Positions 16,712 to 25,581 of a stretch of 64,000 nt of DNA are shown here, piece after piece; position 1 is the first letter of the stretch, and the number at the start of each line of letters is the position of its first letter. Under the pieces are notes generated by a model. The model made no database searches. It saw only the letters and a list, made by a program, of their open reading frames with translations, and was not told where the DNA came from. The position numbers and the translations under genes were made by a program. The stretch is from Thermoanaerobacterium sp. PSU-2 (GTDB lineage: Bacteria > Bacillota > Thermoanaerobacteria > Thermoanaerobacterales > Thermoanaerobacteraceae): positions 62,001-126,000 of the forward strand of contig NZ_MSQD01000001.1 of assembly GCF_002102475.1 (NCBI RefSeq), given 5' to 3'.

Positions 16712-18271
16712 TCATTTTTTATTAAGTTTATACTCTATTGAGTCTACAAGCGCTATCCAACTGGCATCTATTATATCTGTCGACACACCAATGGTGCTCC
16801 AAACTTCGTTTCCATCAGACGATTCTATTATTACCCTTACTTTCGCTGCTGTAGCAGAATTAGAATCTAACACTCTTACTTTGTAGTCTGTAAGTTTCAT
16901 CTCCTTGACTTCCGGGTAAAACCTCTCTAAAGCCTTTCTGACTGCCTTATCAAGTGCGTTTACAGGTCCATCGCCTTCTGCAGCGGTTATTTCTTCTTGC
17001 CCGTCTACTTCTATCTTTATGAGGGCAGACGAATTTACATCGTCAACAGATGGTTCATTGACTATTACTTTAAATTCTATAAGCCTAAATGAAGGTTTAT
17101 ACAGCCCCAGAGTCTTCAATATCAAAAGCTTTAACGAACCTTCAGCACCTTCGTACTTATATCCCTTAGATTCCATTTCTTTTAGTCTATCTAATATTTC
17201 TTTCGTCTTATCAGAGTCGCGGTCTATGGTTGGGTCTACTTCATTTACTATACCTATTAAAGCGCTTCTGCCAGCTACCTCTGATAATAAAAGCACTCTT
17301 TCGTTGCCGACAAGCTCTGGATCGATGATTTCATACGACCTTGTGTTTTTGCAAACAGCATCTGAATGCATACCTGCCTTATGGGCAAACGCGTTTCTGC
17401 CTACATACGGTGCTCTTTCATCTGGTGCCGCGTTGGCTATTTCACTTACTCTTCTTGAAAGTACCGTAAGCTCTCTCATCTTGTCGTCTTCAACGCATTT
17501 TATTCCTTTTTTAAACTGTAAGTTTGGCAAAATCGTGCACAGATTTGCGTTTCCACATCTTTCACCATATCCGTTTATCGTTCCTTGGATTTGTACTGCA
17601 CCTGCCTCTACAGCCATTATAGAATTGGCAACAGCCATACCATTGTCATTGTGAGCGTGTATGCCTATCTCACAATCAAATTTATCTACAACCTTTTTGG
17701 TTATGTCGTATATCTCTGTAGGAAACATACCACCTTTTGTATCGCAAAGGCAAATGCTGTCTGCTCCTGCATCATACGCCACCTGAATTGTTTTCAATGC
17801 GTAATCAGGATTCTCCATAAAGCCATCATAAAAATGTTCTGCATCAAATACCACTTTTTTGCCCTGCTTTTTCAAGTAATTTATCGTATCATATATCATA
17901 TTGAGATTTTCATCTAAAGTCGTTCGCAATATCTCACTAACGTGGAAGTCCCATGACTTCCCAAATACTGCCACATATTCTGTCTCCGCCAATAGAAGCG
18001 AACTGACATTAGCATCTTTCTCCACCGGCGTGTTTGCCCGCCTCGTGCTGCCAAATGCTATCAACTTGGAATTTTTCAAACTTTTTCTTTTTATAATATC
18101 GAAAAACTCCATGTCTTTGGGATTGGAACCAGGATTTCCAGCTTCAATGTAATCTACGCCAAAATCGTCTAGAAGCTCAACAATCTTTATTTTGTCTGAT
18201 ACTGTAAAAGAAATCCCCTGTGACTGAGCTCCGTCTCTCAATGTAGAATCATAAATGACAATGTTTTTCAC
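16712..18271 (-). CDS. cimA: Citramalate synthase
   Basis: 519 residues. N-terminal HMGL/LeuA-type barrel with DSTLRDGAQSQGISF, metal-binding HAHNDNGMAVANS and GERCGNANLC; C-terminal LeuA regulatory dimer domain from about residue 385. Joins acetyl-CoA and pyruvate to (R)-citramalate, the threonine-independent route to 2-ketobutyrate and isoleucine. The early sequence matches the CimA group rather than isopropylmalate or homocitrate synthase. Start is GTG 18271, 9 bases after AAAGGGGG. Transcribed alone from a promoter at 18320-18348. Feedback control by isoleucine through the C-terminal domain is usual in the family. Confidence 0.92.
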   Translation of the reverse strand: MKNIVIYDSTLRDGAQSQGISFTVSDKIKIVELLDDFGVDYIEAGNPGSNPKDMEFFDIIKRKSLKNSKLIAFGSTRRANTPVEKDANVSSLLLAETEYVAVFGKSWDFHVSEILRTTLDENLNMIYDTINYLKKQGKKVVFDAEHFYDGFMENPDYALKTIQVAYDAGADSICLCDTKGGMFPTEIYDITKKVVDKFDCEIGIHAHNDNGMAVANSIMAVEAGAVQIQGTINGYGERCGNANLCTILPNLQFKKGIKCVEDDKMRELTVLSRRVSEIANAAPDERAPYVGRNAFAHKAGMHSDAVCKNTRSYEIIDPELVGNERVLLLSEVAGRSALIGIVNEVDPTIDRDSDKTKEILDRLKEMESKGYKYEGAEGSLKLLILKTLGLYKPSFRLIEFKVIVNEPSVDDVNSSALIKIEVDGQEEITAAEGDGPVNALDKAVRKALERFYPEVKEMKLTDYKVRVLDSNSATAAKVRVIIESSDGNEVWSTIGVSTDIIDASWIALVDSIEYKLNKK

Positions 18272-18319
18272 TTCAATGTCCCCCTTTGAACATATTCAAC
18301 TATATCTATATATAAAGAT

Positions 18320-18348
18320 ATTTTATCAAATCAAATCATCAAAGTGAA
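18320..18348 (-). promoter_or_regulatory. Promoter of cimA
   Basis: On the minus strand TTCACT (18343-18348), 17 bases, TAAAAT (18320-18325). The -35 overlaps the last codons of the ABC ATPase gene. Confidence 0.5.
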
Positions 18349-19166
18349 TAACTTGTTTGAAAAATTTCATCTGTACTTTTTAAATAGCCAACAATAATTT
18401 GATTTAAACGGGGATAATCGCCCACATCTTCATCTGTCTTAACCAAAACCTCGTCATTGATTACAGCTATCACTTTCATGTCCTTTGCAATTTTGTTTGC
18501 ACTTAGTATCCTATGCTTTTGTTTCGCTTCATCTATTGAATCGGTGTAAATTATTCTCCCGTTTTTTATGATAGCAAAGCTTGTGGCATACTCCTCTAAC
18601 TCGTATATCTCATGAGAAGAAAGCAATACAGTTCCTTTTTTGTCATTGACATATTCTTTTATCATTTCTATAAGCTCAAATCTTACTGCTGGATCAAGAT
18701 GCTGAGTCGGCTCATCGAGAATAATGAGTTTTGCATTTGTAGAAAAAGCTAAAATCGACAATAGAAGCGTCCTTTGTCCTTCTGAAAATTTTTGCATCTC
18801 TTGTTTTAGATTAAATCCATATCGAGATATGAGACTTTTAAAAAAGTTGTCATCCCAATTTGGATAAAGTGTCTCATATAACTTTCGATAATCTCCTAAA
18901 CTTAAATTAGCAAAAACTTTTCTGTTTTCTGAAACAAACGCCATATCCGTCTTAAGTTTTGTACTAAAAGGCTGCCCAAAAATGAATATTTCACCCGCAT
19001 CTTTTCCTATAATACCCATTATACATTTTAATGTGGTGGTTTTCCCTGCACCATTAGGCCCAACAAGTGCAATTATTTCTCCCTCTGGCACAGAAAAGCT
19101 TACGTCTGATATAATTTGTTTGCCATCAATCTGTTTGCTTAAGTTTATTACTTCCAAAGCCTTCAT
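18339..19166 (-). CDS. ABC transporter ATP-binding protein (YtrB-like)
   Basis: About 275 residues: Walker A GPNGAGKTT near residue 38, Walker B LIILDEPTQHLDP, and a signature of the weak form FSEGQ instead of LSGGQ, common in this GntR-linked group. Powers the membrane protein encoded just upstream at 19126-19779, with which it overlaps. ATG 19166 or GTG 19178 could be the start; the ribosome site AAAGGACGG lies before both. Last gene of the operon controlled by the YtrA-type repressor at 19766. Confidence 0.85.
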   Translation of the reverse strand: MKALEVINLSKQIDGKQIISDVSFSVPEGEIIALVGPNGAGKTTTLKCIMGIIGKDAGEIFIFGQPFSTKLKTDMAFVSENRKVFANLSLGDYRKLYETLYPNWDDNFFKSLISRYGFNLKQEMQKFSEGQRTLLLSILAFSTNAKLIILDEPTQHLDPAVRFELIEMIKEYVNDKKGTVLLSSHEIYELEEYATSFAIIKNGRIIYTDSIDEAKQKHRILSANKIAKDMKVIAVINDEVLVKTDEDVGDYPRLNQIIVGYLKSTDEIFQTSYSL

Positions 19167-19779
19167 GAGGATTTTCACCGTCCTTTCGTGTGTATACTAA
19201 ATAGCTAATAAAACAAATCAATATTGAAAACACAAGTGACATGACCAAATTCCCCTGCTTTGTAAAACTTATCAAACTGTAAGGGTTAAAATTAGAACTA
19301 TTTATGTCGGGTGTCCCAAAATTGCCTAAAATTGCATCAAAAATCTCTGCAATAAAGCTAAAGACTACTGCATCAATATTGAATTCAGAGAGTATCACCT
19401 GAATGCCAAATATTGAAAATATTAAAATCAAACTTCTTAAAATAAATTCTAATTTTTCAACAATCGTATTGTCTATAAAAATTTCTCCAAAAGCGGAAGT
19501 AATAAAAACGGCAAGGCATAAAAAAATCAAGTTGAAACTAAACATTTCTTTTTTGGAAAAAGGCAGAGAATATAGAATTTCAACATTTTGATGCCGTATA
19601 TCATGTATCAGCAGCGATGATGATAAAAACAGTATTGCAAATTCCTTAACAAAAAAATTTGGCAATAAAAGAATCAACATCAAAATCGCAATTCTACCTG
19701 TCTTTTCCGTTAATTCTTTTTCAAGATACACGTCCATCTTTTTAAGCTCTAATGAAAAACCAGTCTTATAATCGCTCAT
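19126..19779 (-). CDS. ABC transporter membrane protein
   Basis: 217 residues with about six hydrophobic segments and a polar first 35 residues; an ABC-2-like permease by its place between a GntR regulator and an ABC ATPase. ATG 19779 follows AGGAGGTC; it overlaps the repressor gene by 14 bases and the ATPase gene by about 40, so the three are translated as a unit. Substrate unknown; related YtrABCDEF systems respond to cell-wall antibiotics. Confidence 0.75.
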   Translation of the reverse strand: MSDYKTGFSLELKKMDVYLEKELTEKTGRIAILMLILLLPNFFVKEFAILFLSSSLLIHDIRHQNVEILYSLPFSKKEMFSFNLIFLCLAVFITSAFGEIFIDNTIVEKLEFILRSLILIFSIFGIQVILSEFNIDAVVFSFIAEIFDAILGNFGTPDINSSNFNPYSLISFTKQGNLVMSLVFSILICFISYLVYTRKDGENPHEGFGSNKLKQTD

Positions 19780-20128
19780 TTTTCCAGACCTCCTCAAATA
19801 TCAATATAGCTGTATAATAATCTATACTATTGTCTTTTAACTTAGTTACACATGTTTTTATTATTTCTATAATCTTTTTATCCACATCAAAATCCTTTTT
19901 AACAAAGTATCCTACACCCTGTTCCGCTTCAATATACCCTTCTGATTTTAACTTTTCCAATGCTTTTAATACAGTATTTATATTCACATCAAAAATTTGT
20001 TGCAATTCACGTATTGAAGATAGCTGCGATCCTTTTTGAAGGTTCCCAAGCAAAATTTCTGATTTTATCATATTTACTATTTGCAGATAGGCAGGAACTC
20101 CACTGTGTTTATCTACTTTTCTCAACAT
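19766..20128 (-). CDS. GntR-family regulator, YtrA subfamily
   Basis: 120 residues: a winged HTH at about 10-75 (PAYLQIVNMIKSEILLGNLQ, LSSIRELQQIFDVNINTVLK, EGYIEAEQGVGYFV) and a short C-terminal helix pair, the size of YtrA rather than full GntR/FadR proteins. It most likely represses its own operon by binding the 20-bp palindrome at 21265-21284 ahead of the first gene. Confidence 0.88.
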   Translation of the reverse strand: MLRKVDKHSGVPAYLQIVNMIKSEILLGNLQKGSQLSSIRELQQIFDVNINTVLKALEKLKSEGYIEAEQGVGYFVKKDFDVDKKIIEIIKTCVTKLKDNSIDYYTAILIFEEVWKNERL

Positions 20129-20135
20129 TTTGCAA

Positions 20136-21239
20136 TCACTCTTTAGTTATTTTTATAAAACCAGAAGTATTGATGTCTACGGGTGCTTTGTTCTTATTTA
20201 CTACAGTTAATGTCCCGCCTGTTGAACTCACACTAAGATCTCCTCTTTCACTGCTGCTGTTTAAAATATCGATTCTGCCGTAAAGTCCAGTAGCATTAAT
20301 ATTTAGCTCGCTAAATTTTGACATCTCATTTATAGCTAAACCTGTTGAATTGACAATTATTTTGTTAAAATCTAATTCCCCATTCAAAGTTGTGCCAGAA
20401 CTATTAATGTTCAAAACTTTTCCCTTTAAATTTCCACTCACTTTAAGTCCAGCACAACTCAAATACACATCATTATTAGAAGATATATTACCATTTATTG
20501 AAGAACCTGCAGAATTTAAACTGAAATTATTGAAATTACCGCTTCCAGTGATCTCAATGCCTGCGGATCTTATATCTACAGCCTCATTTGGATTAGTTCC
20601 CAATTCGATCACATAAGTAACATTTTGTTTTGGACTTTTTTCAAAAACTGTCAAATTTCCATTATCGCTTTCCACGTTCAATTCAGATGGAATGTAAATA
20701 GTGTCACTGTTTGTAAACTCTATTTCTATTCCACCTTTTACTGCTATATTGACATTCTTTGCATCCTTTAATGATATTTTCTTATCAGGCATTATTCTTT
20801 CGCTTCCATCAATGCGAAGACTATTGTCCGCTGTGCTCTTAACGTCTATTGGAAAACTGTTTGTTATCCGCAATACGCTATTTGAAACGCTTCCAACACC
20901 TTGATAAGAGTATAGTCCTACAAGCCATAATGCAACAAGTACAAAAAGTGTAACCGCAATCCCTATTGATATACTTGAAGCATTCCTTTTAATCGGAAAG
21001 ATGCTTATTAAAAATCCAAAAGCCCCGATAGCCATCAACATCTTAACAGAAAACCATGGCATAATCCAAGCTAAAAATATACATACCAATGAAAAGATCA
21101 GCCTCACCATTCTGCTTTCATTAAATCTCTTAAGCAATTGCGTATTAAACGTCTTTTTAGAAATGACAACTGCAAATCCAACAAGAATCACGATAATCGA
21201 TAGAAGGAAGACAATCGATTCAATCAAATTATTTCTCAT
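20136..21239 (-). CDS. Membrane protein with beta-rich DUF4097-like domain
   Basis: 367 residues. Four membrane helices (about 8-26, 45-61, 63-82, 92-113), then a domain of repeating 20-25 residue strands with S(A/T)G turns (NSAGSSINGNISSNN, SCAGLKVSGN, NSSGTTLNGE, NSTGLAINE), the pattern of DUF4097/LiaF-like 'toast-rack' or solenoid domains facing outside. First gene of the GntR/ABC operon, 7 bases ahead of the repressor gene, so probably part of the same stress response. ATG 21239 follows AAGGAGG. Confidence 0.7.
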   Translation of the reverse strand: MRNNLIESIVFLLSIIVILVGFAVVISKKTFNTQLLKRFNESRMVRLIFSLVCIFLAWIMPWFSVKMLMAIGAFGFLISIFPIKRNASSISIGIAVTLFVLVALWLVGLYSYQGVGSVSNSVLRITNSFPIDVKSTADNSLRIDGSERIMPDKKISLKDAKNVNIAVKGGIEIEFTNSDTIYIPSELNVESDNGNLTVFEKSPKQNVTYVIELGTNPNEAVDIRSAGIEITGSGNFNNFSLNSAGSSINGNISSNNDVYLSCAGLKVSGNLKGKVLNINSSGTTLNGELDFNKIIVNSTGLAINEMSKFSELNINATGLYGRIDILNSSSERGDLSVSSTGGTLTVVNKNKAPVDINTSGFIKITKE

Positions 21240-21264
21240 AAAACAACCTCCTTAAGTTTTATAC

Positions 21265-21284
21265 TGTTATATAATTATATAACA
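21265..21284. promoter_or_regulatory. 20-bp palindromic operator (YtrA-type)
   Basis: TGTTATATAATTATATAACA is a perfect palindrome lying on the -10 region of the operon promoter, an ideal place for repression by the GntR protein encoded in the operon. Confidence 0.75.
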
Positions 21285-21304
21285 CTATAATACATAAATG
21301 TCAA
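21266..21304 (-). promoter_or_regulatory. Promoter of the GntR/ABC operon
   Basis: Minus-strand TTGACA at 21299-21304; the -10 is TATATA at 17 bases or TATAAT at 19 bases, both inside the palindrome. Confidence 0.6.
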
Positions 21305-21334
21305 TAGTCTTTGCAATGTTTTGTAAAAATAAAA

Positions 21335-21352
21335 TAGGCGGAAACACCCGCC
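21335..21352 (-). terminator. Terminator after the YdeI-like gene
   Basis: GGCGG and CCGCC arms with a short loop; on the minus strand followed by TATTTTTATTTTT. Confidence 0.7.
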
Positions 21353-21354
21353 GT

Positions 21355-21936
21355 TTAGTCATTTAATCCCTTCCCGCTTAAAATTTTTCCTATATATTTT
21401 TCGACTCTTGCCTGTCTCGTCTTAGATTGTTTTGGTTGAGAAAAATAAATAATGTATGCCCTCTGTCGTCCAGGGGTCAATCCAAAAAAAGCTGATTTTA
21501 AAATAGGATCTTCGTCTAATTTAATCTGAAATTCATAAGGTATTTTAGTCTCATCGTTCTTTTTAAAATCTACTTTCATTCCCAGCTTTTCAATTTCAAT
21601 CGCCTTAGTGATGTATTCCTTTAAAACATCTTCTTTTTCAGCAATTTCTTCAATGCTTTTAAACCTAATCTGTCGAGATGCCTGAGAATTTTCGCCAGGT
21701 TTAATTAAGATTCCTTTTTCATCATTTAGCAAAGAGCCCTTGAAGAATGAAATCGCACAGTATTCCTTAAATCCTATCAGTATGGCTATATTGCTCTTAT
21801 TGTATGAGTAACATGGCTTACCCCATTTTAAATCTTCCTCTAATTGAAACTCCAACATTATTTCTCTTAACTTTTCTAACTCATCTTTCCAGTTTAAAAC
21901 TTTTTCTAAATACTCATCAACTTTATGGTTTGTCAT
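21355..21936 (-). CDS. YdeI/OmdA-family protein with DUF1801 domain
   Basis: 193 residues. N-terminal DUF1801 (EEDLKWGKPCYSYNKSNIAI, then a basic/aromatic core) and a C-terminal OmdA-type helical end (GLTPGRQRAYIIYFSQPKQS, KTRQARVEKYIGKI). Widely spread in bacteria; no firm biochemical role. Cytosolic. Normal length. Confidence 0.82.
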   Translation of the reverse strand: MTNHKVDEYLEKVLNWKDELEKLREIMLEFQLEEDLKWGKPCYSYNKSNIAILIGFKEYCAISFFKGSLLNDEKGILIKPGENSQASRQIRFKSIEEIAEKEDVLKEYITKAIEIEKLGMKVDFKKNDETKIPYEFQIKLDEDPILKSAFFGLTPGRQRAYIIYFSQPKQSKTRQARVEKYIGKILSGKGLND

Positions 21937-21964
21937 AAAATCGCCTCATTTCTATCTTTTAATA

Positions 21965-22981
21965 TCAGCTTGCTTTATACACTTCTGGTACGTTCTTTAA
22001 GTCCTTGCATCCAGTGAGGATCATGGCCTGATACAACTCGTCAGAAACCTTGTTGAGATAAAACTCTATGGCTTCTCTTCCTCCTCCATGTGCAGCAATC
22101 ATTATAGGCCTTCCTATTAAGACGGCTTTTGCTCCCAATGACAGCATCTTTAAAACGTCTATGCCTGTTCTTACGCCGCCATCCACAAGTACATCGATTT
22201 TGTCACCAACAGCTTTTGCAATGTCAGGTAGGACATCAGCAGTCCCCATCGTGTGATCTAATACTCTTCCTCCGTGATTTGAAACGACAATTGCCTTTGC
22301 ACCTGCTTCTGCCGCTATCATCGCCTCTTCTACCGTCATGATACCCTTTAATATTAAAGGAAGCTCAATATTTTCAGCTATCATCTCGATCTCTTTTCTC
22401 GATTTTGGACCTACAAACTGACCGCTTCTTACCATCATGATAAGCCCAGCTCCATCCACATCAACGCCAAACGCTATAGCACCTGCTTCCTTAGCAATTT
22501 TCGCCTTCTCTATTATCTCATCTACTGTCCGAGGTTTAGAAAATGGTATGCCTAAAACACCTGTTGATTTTATAGCATCGATGCCTGCAGGATACATGTC
22601 CTTATCATTTGCATCGCCTGACATAAATATCGTTCCTACATTTTTGCACGCCTCTGCAACCATAATATCGTAATCACGCTCAGACAAATATCCACCTGCA
22701 TTTCCCTTAAGTCCTGTCATTGGAGCAGCAAAAACAGGCATCTTGACTTCAAAGCCAAGAAAAGATGTGTTTATGTCGGGCTTTAGGACATCATGAAGCG
22801 TCTTCAGCTTGACTTTCCATCTGTCTAATGCCTTTATGTTTTCAATGAAGCCATTTCCCGTGCCTGTGCCTCCCATGCCGGGGACTTCACCAGCACATGC
22901 AATGCCATCACATCTTTTGCATCCTCTGCAATAGCCCTTCATGTTTTCCCTTGCTTTTTCTCTTATCTCATTCCAATCCAT
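21965..22981 (-). CDS. FMN-dependent alpha-hydroxy-acid dehydrogenase
   Basis: 338 residues from ATG 22981, just after GGAGGTC. The lactate oxidase/glycolate oxidase TIM-barrel is clear: VFAAPMTG, the catalytic histidine in SNHGGRVLD, and FMN phosphate binding in VDGGVRTGIDVLKMLSLGAK and LIGRP. The N-terminal CRGCKRCDGIACAG cysteine cluster is characteristic of a clostridial subgroup and might bind iron-sulphur or serve a redox role. Oxidises a 2-hydroxy acid such as lactate; the electron acceptor is not evident. Confidence 0.85.
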   Translation of the reverse strand: MDWNEIREKARENMKGYCRGCKRCDGIACAGEVPGMGGTGTGNGFIENIKALDRWKVKLKTLHDVLKPDINTSFLGFEVKMPVFAAPMTGLKGNAGGYLSERDYDIMVAEACKNVGTIFMSGDANDKDMYPAGIDAIKSTGVLGIPFSKPRTVDEIIEKAKIAKEAGAIAFGVDVDGAGLIMMVRSGQFVGPKSRKEIEMIAENIELPLILKGIMTVEEAMIAAEAGAKAIVVSNHGGRVLDHTMGTADVLPDIAKAVGDKIDVLVDGGVRTGIDVLKMLSLGAKAVLIGRPIMIAAHGGGREAIEFYLNKVSDELYQAMILTGCKDLKNVPEVYKAS

Positions 22982-23071
22982 AAAAAGACCTCCAATGCAA
23001 AAATTTGTCCACATATATTATACAACTTTTTTCAGTTTAATCATATTACATAGTATGTTTATAGGAATTCT

Positions 23072-23099
23072 TTGTTTTTTTAAAAAGATGTAGTATAAT
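23072..23099 (+). promoter_or_regulatory. Promoter of the nitroreductase gene
   Basis: TTGTTT at 23072-23077, 16 bases, TATAAT at 23094-23099. Confidence 0.7.
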
Positions 23100-23132
23100 T
23101 TAAGTGTAACTTCAAAACTAGGAGGAAATATT

Positions 23133-23750
23133 ATGAAAGATTTAAAAGAAGTATTTGAAGAAAGGCGTTCTGTCAATTTCTTTGATAAAAATAAAGAACT
23201 TGATGAAGAGACATTAAAAAAGATAATCGATTTAGCTGCATTAACACCTTCAGCATTCAACTTACAACCTTGGGAAATAATCGCTGTAAAGTCAAAGGAA
23301 GCAAAGGAAAAACTTTATGATGTCGCATTGAAACAGCCAAAGATTCTTGATGCTCCGGTTACTTTAATCATGATAGGCGATAAAAACGCATATAAGGAAG
23401 ATAATCCTGCATGGTGGTACATGAGAGATGTGGGAATTCCTGATGACAAGATACAAGGCAGTATCGATTTTGCTAAAAATATGCTTTACAATACAGACTT
23501 AAAGGCGAACAATTTTGCCGTCAGAAATACATCTCTTTTAAGCATGTCCATAATGTACGCCGCAAAATATTATGGCGTTGACTCACATGCAATGATCGGC
23601 TTTGAAGAAGATAAGTTAAAAGAAGCATTTGGTATACCTGATGACAAGGTCGTAGTAATGCTTATATCTCTCGGGTACTTCGATGAAAGCAAAACGCTTT
23701 ATCCAAGGTTAAAGAGAAATGGATATGAAAAGATAGTAAAAGTCCTATAG
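23133..23750 (+). CDS. Nitroreductase-family flavoprotein
   Basis: 205 residues with the family opening FEERRSVNFFD (FMN contact RRS), LTPSAFNLQPWEI and MLISLGYFDESK near the end. FMN-dependent NAD(P)H oxidoreductase acting on nitro compounds, quinones or similar; substrate cannot be read. ATG 23133 follows AGGAGGA. Single-gene unit with its own promoter and terminator. Confidence 0.9.
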   Translation: MKDLKEVFEERRSVNFFDKNKELDEETLKKIIDLAALTPSAFNLQPWEIIAVKSKEAKEKLYDVALKQPKILDAPVTLIMIGDKNAYKEDNPAWWYMRDVGIPDDKIQGSIDFAKNMLYNTDLKANNFAVRNTSLLSMSIMYAAKYYGVDSHAMIGFEEDKLKEAFGIPDDKVVVMLISLGYFDESKTLYPRLKRNGYEKIVKVL

Positions 23751-23758
23751 ATATGATT

Positions 23759-23782
23759 AAAACCACCCATTTAGGTGGTTTT
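23759..23782. terminator. Bidirectional terminator
   Basis: AAAACCACC pairs with GGTGGTTTT around a six-base loop, followed by AATTTTTTA, between convergent genes. Confidence 0.85.
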
Positions 23783-24332
23783 AATTTTTTATTTCAAGTA
23801 TCTTATTACCTGTCTCTATGTCTAAAATATATATGCCATCGTCATCAATTATGCTTATAGTATTTATTCCATCATCTCTTTTGCTTAAAGATGTAGAACC
23901 TGGATTTACAATTATGCAGTTGTCATGTTTCTTTAACACTGGAACATGGGTATGTCCAGTAACAAAATAATCAAGTTTGTACCTGAAAATCAAATCATGT
24001 ATTTCGTCTTGGCTTATATTGTCGCCGTGCTGTATTAAAAACCTTTTGTTTTCAATCACTGCAAAGACGTAAGGCGATTGAATAGGGATGTTCAATACCA
24101 TTTGGTCTACAGATGCATCACAGTTTCCTTTCGATATCAATATAGGTATTTTGCAATCATTTATGGCAGCAATAAGTTTCTTAGGATTGTATCCAGATGG
24201 AATGTCATTTCTAGGGCCATGATACAAAACATCACCTGCATGAAGTATCAAATCAGCATTTTGAAGATAGCTAATGGCTTTTTCCCAAGATGTATAATCG
24301 CCGTGTGTATCGCTTATTATCCCGATTTTCAT
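23781..24332 (-). CDS. YfcE-family phosphodiesterase
   Basis: 183 residues with the calcineurin-like metal motifs: GIISDTHGD at the start, ILHAGDVLYHG, SKGNCDAS, LIQHGDN, and VTGHTHVP...NPGSTS. Matches the YfcE/MJ0936 group of metal-dependent phosphodiesterases. ATG 24332 follows AAAGGAGA by 8 bases; the eight codons upstream are untranslated. A second member lies at 41906-42433. Confidence 0.88.
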   Translation of the reverse strand: MKIGIISDTHGDYTSWEKAISYLQNADLILHAGDVLYHGPRNDIPSGYNPKKLIAAINDCKIPILISKGNCDASVDQMVLNIPIQSPYVFAVIENKRFLIQHGDNISQDEIHDLIFRYKLDYFVTGHTHVPVLKKHDNCIIVNPGSTSLSKRDDGINTISIIDDDGIYILDIETGNKILEIKN

Positions 24333-24381
24333 GTATTGCATCTCCTTTAACGCCAACTGATATCTATATTATATCACAAAA

Positions 24382-24876
24382 TCACCTGTTATCTACTTTT
24401 TCAGGGTACATATCATGGTAAAAAAGCCTTTTTTGTGCCACATCTTCCCACTTCGTACCAGGCCTTCCATAGTTACAGTAAGGATCTATAGATATTCCAC
24501 CTCTTGGAGTGAACTTGCCCCAAACCTCGATGTATTTTGGATCCAACAGTTTTATTAAATCCTTCATGATTATGTTTACGCAGTCTTCATGAAAATCCCC
24601 GTGATTTCTAAAGCTAAAAAGATAAAGCTTTAATGATTTACTTTCAACCATCAGCTTGTCTGGAACATACGAAATGTATATTGTTGCAAAGTCAGGCTGT
24701 CCAGTCTTAGGGCAAAGGCTTGTGAATTCAGGACAATTGAACTTTACAAAATAGTCATTCTCTTGATGTTTATTAGGGAATGTTTCAAGCAAAGATGGAT
24801 CGTAATCGAAAATGTACTTAGTCTCTTTATTCCCTAATTGAGATAATCCATTAAGCTCTTTCTCATCTCTTGACAT
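24382..24876 (-). CDS. queF: NADPH-dependent preQ0 reductase QueF
   Basis: About 164 residues, the short single-domain QueF type. The catalytic cysteine is in [19 protein letters not shown], and the NADPH-binding [14 protein letters not shown] motif follows. Reduces 7-cyano-7-deazaguanine to preQ1, the queuosine precursor. Second gene after queT under the preQ1 riboswitch. ATG 24876 (after GGAGTGTGAG) is preferred over GTG 24885. Confidence 0.95.
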   Translation of the reverse strand: MSRDEKELNGLSQLGNKETKYIFDYDPSLLETFPNKHQENDYFVKFNCPEFTSLCPKTGQPDFATIYISYVPDKLMVESKSLKLYLFSFRNHGDFHEDCVNIIMKDLIKLLDPKYIEVWGKFTPRGGISIDPYCNYGRPGTKWEDVAQKRLFYHDMYPEKVDNR

Positions 24877-24891
24877 GATACTCACACTCCA

Positions 24892-25380
24892 TCATAATTT
24901 GTTTTTCAACTGTTTGACTAACAGTACGCCTACAATTCCAGGTATAATCTGACCTACTGTAACGCTTATGGCCAATATATGATACGGTATTTTAAGCAAA
25001 ACAGAAAGCCAAATTGGCACTATAAGGCCTGGAAATAATATTATAGGAATTGAGATAAACCAATCATTTAGACGATACTTTCTAATAAGGTAAACTGCAT
25101 ACGACGTCAATATGCCTACAAAGAAGCCTCCAATCATATCAGGAAGCCCTAAGCCTCCCATTAAAATATTGCTAAGCATATTGCTTAACCCCATCGGCAA
25201 TATCAAAAATGGGAAAATAGCAGCCAAGGCATAAATCGATGTGGCTATTCTTATTTGGTACTGACCAAAAGCGAAATTTTGTGTAAAGTACATTACAACA
25301 AGGTACAATGCCATTACCAATCCAGAGATAGTCAATTTTTGAGTAAGGCTGTACTTCTTTTTTAAAAATTCTCCGTTCAT
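24892..25380 (-). CDS. queT: QueT-family queuosine precursor transporter
   Basis: 162 residues with about five membrane helices; FGQYQIRIATSIYALAAIFP and MGLSNMLSNILMGGLGLPDM are hallmark QueT segments. An S-component-like importer of queuosine precursors. ATG 25380 comes after AGGAGGT. Located directly under the preQ1-I riboswitch and 15 bases before queF, so uptake and reduction are turned down together when preQ1 is plentiful. Confidence 0.93.
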   Translation of the reverse strand: MNGEFLKKKYSLTQKLTISGLVMALYLVVMYFTQNFAFGQYQIRIATSIYALAAIFPFLILPMGLSNMLSNILMGGLGLPDMIGGFFVGILTSYAVYLIRKYRLNDWFISIPIILFPGLIVPIWLSVLLKIPYHILAISVTVGQIIPGIVGVLLVKQLKNKL

Positions 25381-25430
25381 GCTATACCTCCTAAAATTTC
25401 CAGTTATCACATCCTTCCATAAACATAATG

Positions 25431-25456
25431 AAAAAGAGCACAGTCCACCTGTGCTC
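25431..25456 (-). terminator. Expression-platform terminator of the preQ1 riboswitch
   Basis: On the minus strand GAGCACAG pairs with CTGTGCTC and is followed by TTTTTC. Placed between aptamer and queT, so ligand binding probably stops transcription here. Confidence 0.8.
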
Positions 25457-25482
25457 ATATATGCAAACTTTTGATTTGCAAT

Positions 25483-25525
25483 GCCCGTAGTTTTGTTTAT
25501 AGACAGGATGGTTTCGAACTGTCTT
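25483..25525 (-). promoter_or_regulatory. preQ1-I riboswitch aptamer
   Basis: Minus strand: P1 arms AGACAG and CTGTCT enclose GTTCGAAACCATC, followed by the A-rich tail ATAAACAAAACTA, aligning base for base with the Bacillus queC preQ1-I element. A further hairpin (GCAAA...TTTGC, about 25462-25480) lies between the aptamer and the terminator. Confidence 0.88.
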
Positions 25526-25581
25526 ATTCAATTACTTATTTATTTTAACACCTCTATAAGATTTACACAAGATTTTTTTGT

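Noticed and set aside
17019..17654. 211-codon frame opposite cimA
   Set aside because: Fully antisense to a clear citramalate synthase gene, no ribosome site, no family resemblance.
23033..23260. Minus-strand frame over the nitroreductase start
   Set aside because: Overlaps a strong promoter and the start of a clear gene on the other strand; no ribosome site.
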